From contig NZ_JAJQJH010000002.1 of the NCBI RefSeq assembly GCF_029544075.1, positions 310,001 to 374,000 of the forward strand: a stretch of DNA of 64,000 nt, given 5' to 3'. Made by a program: the position numbers and the translations under genes. This DNA is from Chromohalobacter canadensis. Lineage in GTDB: Bacteria > Pseudomonadota > Gammaproteobacteria > Pseudomonadales > Halomonadaceae. The number at the start of each line of letters is the position of its first letter. The first letter of the stretch is position 1. Shown here piece after piece: positions 60,736 to 64,000 of the stretch. The notes beneath the pieces were generated by a model that worked only from the letters and a program-made list of their open reading frames with translations, was not told the origin of the DNA and ran no database searches.

Positions 60736-61224
60736 ATGCTCGAACTTACCGCCCAGCCCCTGACCGCCGAAGCCTTCGCACCGTTCGGCGATGTCATCGA
60801 CCGCCGGGACGCCGACGGCTTTCCCATCAACGGCGGTCGCACCCAGCGCTATCACGACCTGGCGCGGATCGAAACGCTCGGCGAAGGGGCTCGGCCGCTG
60901 ATCAGCCTCTTCGTCAGCCAGCCCGTGACACTGCCGCTGACGCTGGACTTTCTCGAACGTCATCCGCTGGGCAGTCAGGCGTTCATGCCGCTGCACGGCG
61001 AGCGCTTCGTCGTCGTCGTCGCGCCACCGGGAGAGGCCGTGGACCCGGCACGGGTACGGGCCTTCGTCACCGATGGTCGCCAGGGGGTCAACTACCGCGC
61101 CGGCACCTGGCATGCCATTCACTCGGTGCTCGACGTGGAAGGCGAGTTTCTGGTGGTCGACCGTGGCGGAGCGGGCGACAACTGCAACGAGTTCCCGCTG
61201 GCGATGCGTGTGAGCCTGCCTTGA
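60736..61224 (+). CDS. allA: ureidoglycolate lyase
   Basis: This 162-residue enzyme splits S-ureidoglycolate into glyoxylate and urea, the last step of the pathway. Family landmarks are LTAEAFAPFGDVID near the N-terminus, SQAFMPLHGERFVVVVAPPG near residues 80-99 and YRAGTWHAIHSVLDVEGEFL near residues 121-140 with the metal-site His. GAGGAGAACGC precedes the ATG. It ends the puuE-allE-allA group and faces the convergent CtaG-like gene. Confidence 0.95.
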   Translation: MLELTAQPLTAEAFAPFGDVIDRRDADGFPINGGRTQRYHDLARIETLGEGARPLISLFVSQPVTLPLTLDFLERHPLGSQAFMPLHGERFVVVVAPPGEAVDPARVRAFVTDGRQGVNYRAGTWHAIHSVLDVEGEFLVVDRGGAGDNCNEFPLAMRVSLP

Positions 61225-61252
61225 GGCTCTCGTCGTAGACAGTCGCCGACAT

Positions 61253-62017
61253 TCATCCCGCTGGCAGCGGCTTCCCGCGTGCGGCGCGTTGCCGTTCGCG
61301 CAACCATTGCTGCATCAACGCCACCAGCAGTAAGAGCTCGGCCAGATCGCCGCCGTAGTACATCCATTGCGCGGCTGCCTGGATCTCGCCGGGACTGGCG
61401 CCGGTGCCTGCCGGGAGCAGCCAGGCGTACATCAGTTTACCGAGCGTGGCGTGGGTGGCGATGGCCAGGATCAGCACGCCCAGGCGTGTTCGCCAGCGCG
61501 GCCGATGCGGTGCCGGATCGGGACCGGCGATCGCCCAACTGAACAGGCAGCCGGAGATCACGAAGTGCAGATGGATGACGTGGTGCAGCCAGGGGGTGGC
61601 GATGCTCTGGGTGTACAGCGGGGTCAGATACAGCAGATACATGCCGCCGATATCGAGCAACGCGGCGCTCAGCGGATGGCTGACTATCCGCACCGGCATG
61701 CTGCCCAGCAGCGTGACCGTCGCCCGCGCCCGGGCTGGCGCCAGGTTGCGCAGCAGCAGGCTCATCGGTGCACCGAACACCAGCCCCAAGGGCGCGAACA
61801 TGCCAACCAGTAGATGCTGCAGCATGTGCCCGCGCAGGTCGTGGTGCGCGAAGGCATTGACCGGCGCGGCGAACGCCACGGCCAGCGTAATGGTGCCGAC
61901 GACGAAGCTGGCGCTGCGCCAGAGCGACCATGGCTTGCCGGCGTGGCGGGTGCGCCACACGCCGGCGAGATACAGCGTTGCGGCCAGCAGCGCGAGCCAT
62001 TGCGCGACGTTGGGCAT
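61253..62017 (-). CDS. CtaG-like cytochrome c oxidase assembly/copper membrane protein
   Basis: This 254-residue membrane protein of the caa3-type CtaG family has about seven hydrophobic segments. Conserved His-rich motifs are FAHHDLRGHMLQHLLVGMFA near residues 55-74, and HHVIHLHFVISGCLFSW near residue 145 with WMYYGGDLAELLLL near the end. The family helps deliver copper to cytochrome oxidase. ATG 62017 is used because an earlier start would overlap the upstream gene. It lies 14 bp after a DUF2243 gene, a common pairing. Confidence 0.88.
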   Translation of the reverse strand: MPNVAQWLALLAATLYLAGVWRTRHAGKPWSLWRSASFVVGTITLAVAFAAPVNAFAHHDLRGHMLQHLLVGMFAPLGLVFGAPMSLLLRNLAPARARATVTLLGSMPVRIVSHPLSAALLDIGGMYLLYLTPLYTQSIATPWLHHVIHLHFVISGCLFSWAIAGPDPAPHRPRWRTRLGVLILAIATHATLGKLMYAWLLPAGTGASPGEIQAAAQWMYYGGDLAELLLLVALMQQWLRERQRAARGKPLPAG

Positions 62018-62031
62018 GTACACGTCGGAGG

Positions 62032-62502
62032 CTAATGCTGACTTGTAGCGTGACCACGCTGGGCGCGCCTGAGCAACAGCCAGCCGATCGCCAGGACGAC
62101 GACGCCGAAGCCGATCCAGGCGATGTCGTAGAGCCACAGGTTATCGACGTAGCGTACCTGGTGCAGGCGCAGGATCTTGTGATCGACCACGCCGTCGAAA
62201 ACTTGGAAGCCCCCCGCGCCTAGTAGGAATCCGGGGCCACGGTAGCCGGGCGCCTGGCGGCCAGCGCCATGCAACTCGATCATCATGAAGAAGCCGACCA
62301 CCAACAATACCAGCTCGATGGCGTGCAGCACACCGTCGGAGGCCAGCGCAAAGGCCGTGTAGCGATCGACGAAATGGTGCCAGGCCAGCAGTTGATGGAA
62401 GACTATTTCGTCGACCGCCGCCATGCAGCCGATGCCGATCAACGCGCTGGCCAGCAGGGTGCGGCGCGGGTCGGCGTGGCTGGGATAGGGAAGGGATGAC
62501 AT
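62032..62502 (-). CDS. DUF2243 membrane protein
   Basis: This 156-residue protein has four membrane segments and family residues in ALIGIGCMAAVDEIVFHQLL near residues 19-38, FVDRYTAFALASDG near 43-57 and FQVFDGVVDHKILRLHQVRY near residues 98-117. Its function is unknown; it often accompanies CtaG-like genes and may act with them in respiratory-complex assembly. AGGAGG lies 6 bases before ATG 62502. A perfect GTGAGCGCTCAC palindrome lies 28 bp upstream. Confidence 0.88.
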   Translation of the reverse strand: MSSLPYPSHADPRRTLLASALIGIGCMAAVDEIVFHQLLAWHHFVDRYTAFALASDGVLHAIELVLLVVGFFMMIELHGAGRQAPGYRGPGFLLGAGGFQVFDGVVDHKILRLHQVRYVDNLWLYDIAWIGFGVVVLAIGWLLLRRAQRGHATSQH

Positions 62503-62529
62503 GTTGGCCTCCTGCCGGTCAATGGATTC

Positions 62530-62541
62530 GTGAGCGCTCAC
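62530..62541 (-). promoter_or_regulatory. 12-bp palindrome upstream of the DUF2243 gene
   Basis: GTGAGCGCTCAC is self-complementary. AGCGCT recurs 15 bp further upstream (AAGCGCTCC). It is a possible operator for DUF2243-CtaG. Confidence 0.3.
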
Positions 62542-62650
62542 TCCTTAAGCGCTCCTAAAATGTAGGCAGTCGAGGCTATGTGGTAAAGCGAAACGCCCCG
62601 GAGGACGCGAAACGCCGTCGTGGTGGCGTTCAACGATAAGGGCGGGCACG

Positions 62651-63928
62651 GTGAGCGCTGGTTTCTCCTCATCCGCTTGCTCGGGGGCCGGTTCCATGCG
62701 AGATGCTCGTCATTCCATCGAACGTATCAAGGAAGTCTTCTTTACCTTTCTGGTGCTGGGTCTGACCTCCTTCGGCGGCCCCATTGCCCATCTGGGGTAT
62801 TTCCGTGCCGAGTTCGTCACGCGTCGCCGCTGGCTGTCGGAAGCGGACTACGCGGATCTAGTGGCGCTGTGTCAGTTTCTCCCGGGCCCGGCCAGCAGTC
62901 AGGTCGGCTTCGCTCTGGGACTGTTGCGGGGTGGGGGCTGGGGAGCCGTCGCTGCCTGGACGGCCTTCACCTTGCCTTCGGCCCTCGTGCTGGTGCTGTT
63001 TGCGTCAGGGGCTGCATCCTTCGACGGGCCGGTCAGCGAGGGTATTCTGCATGGGCTCAAGGTGGCGGCCGTGGCGATCGTCGCCCATGCGGTCTGGGGC
63101 ATGGCGCACAAGCTTTGCCCGGATCAGCGGCGCGCCGGCATTGCGCTGGCGGCGGTGCTGATCGTCGTGCTGATCGGTGGTCCGGCGGGGATGATAGCGG
63201 CCATTCTCGCCGGTGCGGTGGGCGGTATGCTGTTGTGCCGGGACTCGGCTTATCGAGACCAAGTGCGTCAAGGCCAAGGCGATCCCGTGTCGCGAGACTT
63301 GCACTTCCCGGTGTCTCGACGTGCCGCCCGAATCGCAGCGGTGTGTTTCGTCACCTTGCTGATTGGGTTGCCCGGGCTGGCCTGGGTGTCGTCGTCCCCG
63401 GTGCTGTCGATGGCAGATGCCTTTTACCGTGCCGGTGCGCTGGTCTTCGGGGGCGGGCATGTGGTGCTCCCGCTGCTGGAAAGCGAGGTCGTCCAGTCGG
63501 GCTGGGTAACGCCCGATAGTTTTCTCGCAGGATATGGCGCCGCCCAGGCGGTGCCGGGGCCGCTTTTCACCTTCGCAGCGTATCTCGGCGCCGAGATGGG
63601 GGCTTTGTCCGTGCCGCTGCTCGGCGCGGTCTTGGCGCTCATCATGATCTTCCTACCGGGGCTCGCATTGCTGGTGGCCGTGTTGCCCTACTGGAATGGT
63701 TTCAGGCGCCTGGAACGCGTGCAGTCATTGATGCGAGGTGCGAATGCCGCCGTGGTGGGCATTTTGGGGGCCGCTCTCTACCAACCGGTCTGGACCAGTG
63801 TGGTGGTCGGGCCGCACGAATTTGCATTGGCCCTGGTGGGCTTTTTGCTCTTGAGCGTTTGGAAATTGCCAGCTTGGGCGGTCGTGGCCATCCTGGCGCT
63901 CGGGGGGATCGTCATTACGCTGTCGTGA
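62651..63928 (+). CDS. chrA: chromate transporter, long-chain ChrA type
   Basis: This 425-residue two-domain CHR transporter has the N-terminal half signature LTSFGGPIAHLGYFRAEFVT near residues 38-57, CQFLPGPASSQVGFALG near 74-90 and the second-half repeat FGGGHVVLPLLESEVVQ near residue 265, then AVPGPLFTFAAYLGAE. ChrA proteins expel chromate or related anions. GTG 62651 has AAGGG upstream; ATG 62696 is an alternative giving 410 residues. No chrB-type regulator is visible, so chromate resistance is not certain. Confidence 0.9.
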   Translation: MSAGFSSSACSGAGSMRDARHSIERIKEVFFTFLVLGLTSFGGPIAHLGYFRAEFVTRRRWLSEADYADLVALCQFLPGPASSQVGFALGLLRGGGWGAVAAWTAFTLPSALVLVLFASGAASFDGPVSEGILHGLKVAAVAIVAHAVWGMAHKLCPDQRRAGIALAAVLIVVLIGGPAGMIAAILAGAVGGMLLCRDSAYRDQVRQGQGDPVSRDLHFPVSRRAARIAAVCFVTLLIGLPGLAWVSSSPVLSMADAFYRAGALVFGGGHVVLPLLESEVVQSGWVTPDSFLAGYGAAQAVPGPLFTFAAYLGAEMGALSVPLLGAVLALIMIFLPGLALLVAVLPYWNGFRRLERVQSLMRGANAAVVGILGAALYQPVWTSVVVGPHEFALALVGFLLLSVWKLPAWAVVAILALGGIVITLS

Positions 63929-64000
63929 GTGCGCGCGGGCGTGCGCGTGGGGGCAGAAGCGCCGGTTCGAGCCGACGGCTGGGCGTCGGCTCGCGTGTCT

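Overview
The window is a high-GC gammaproteobacterial chromosome segment, most likely from the Halomonadaceae (Halomonas/Chromohalobacter group). The backbone gene orders gpmI-envC-ctpA, rhodanese-secB-rsmE and gshB-yqgE-ruvX, the betaine-type homocysteine methyltransferase and the many osmolyte/amine transporters fit that family. This assignment is inferred from gene content, not from a marker gene. No tRNA, rRNA, CRISPR array or intact insertion sequence was found.

Layout. 0-6.7 kb: a truncated alpha/beta hydrolase, a GFA-family protein, a macro-domain protein, a chemoreceptor bracketed by two copies of a 46-bp repeat, and an OsmC-YcaO fusion. 6.8-10.7 kb: an AT-richer accessory block that I read as an integron gene-cassette array without an integrase. 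It has attC-like sites at 8285-8353, 8971-9027 and 10588-10701, plus a weaker one at 9722-9780. It encodes an HNH-domain protein, two small membrane proteins, a Shedu-type (SduA/DUF4263) anti-phage nuclease and an orphan protein. 10.7-17 kb: OsmC, MoaF-like, DinB, LysE, EamA and MFS genes, a TetR repressor with two matching operators, and an esterase bracketed by duplicated terminators. 17-23.4 kb: conserved cell-envelope and housekeeping genes. 23.4-27.4 kb: a LysR/LysE/cupin/AraC block bracketed by the 3' end of rsmE and a decayed copy of that 3' end.

27.4-41 kb: pirin, isochorismatase-like and dehalogenase-like hydrolases, then gshB-yqgE-ruvX, an APC permease/nitrilase pair divergent from a LuxR regulator, pyrB, a short-chain dehydrogenase, an aldehyde dehydrogenase pseudogene and a homocysteine methyltransferase. 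41-49 and 58.8-61.2 kb: a purine-ring (ureide) catabolic cluster with an IclR regulator, uraD, uraH, a GntR regulator, two NCS1 permeases (one frameshifted), a hydantoin/allantoin-racemase-like protein, puuE, allE and allA. A MntA/HepT toxin-antitoxin pair sits inside it. The cluster is split by a 9.7-kb block (GH15 enzyme; TPP enzyme, enolase-superfamily enzyme, FAD/FeS dehydrogenase, SDR) whose two ends carry directly repeated copies of the puuE leader. 61.2-64 kb: a CtaG-like protein, a DUF2243 membrane protein and a ChrA-type transporter.

Regulation is partly readable. A TGTAAAACG-type palindrome precedes both tetR and the MFS gene. TTGTATACAA-type sites precede uraD/uraH, the racemase and puuE. 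A perfect 25-bp palindrome lies at the IclR gene start. A recurrent theme is gene blocks bracketed by short direct repeats of neighbouring gene ends or leaders (chemoreceptor, esterase, LysR-AraC block, GH15-SDR block).
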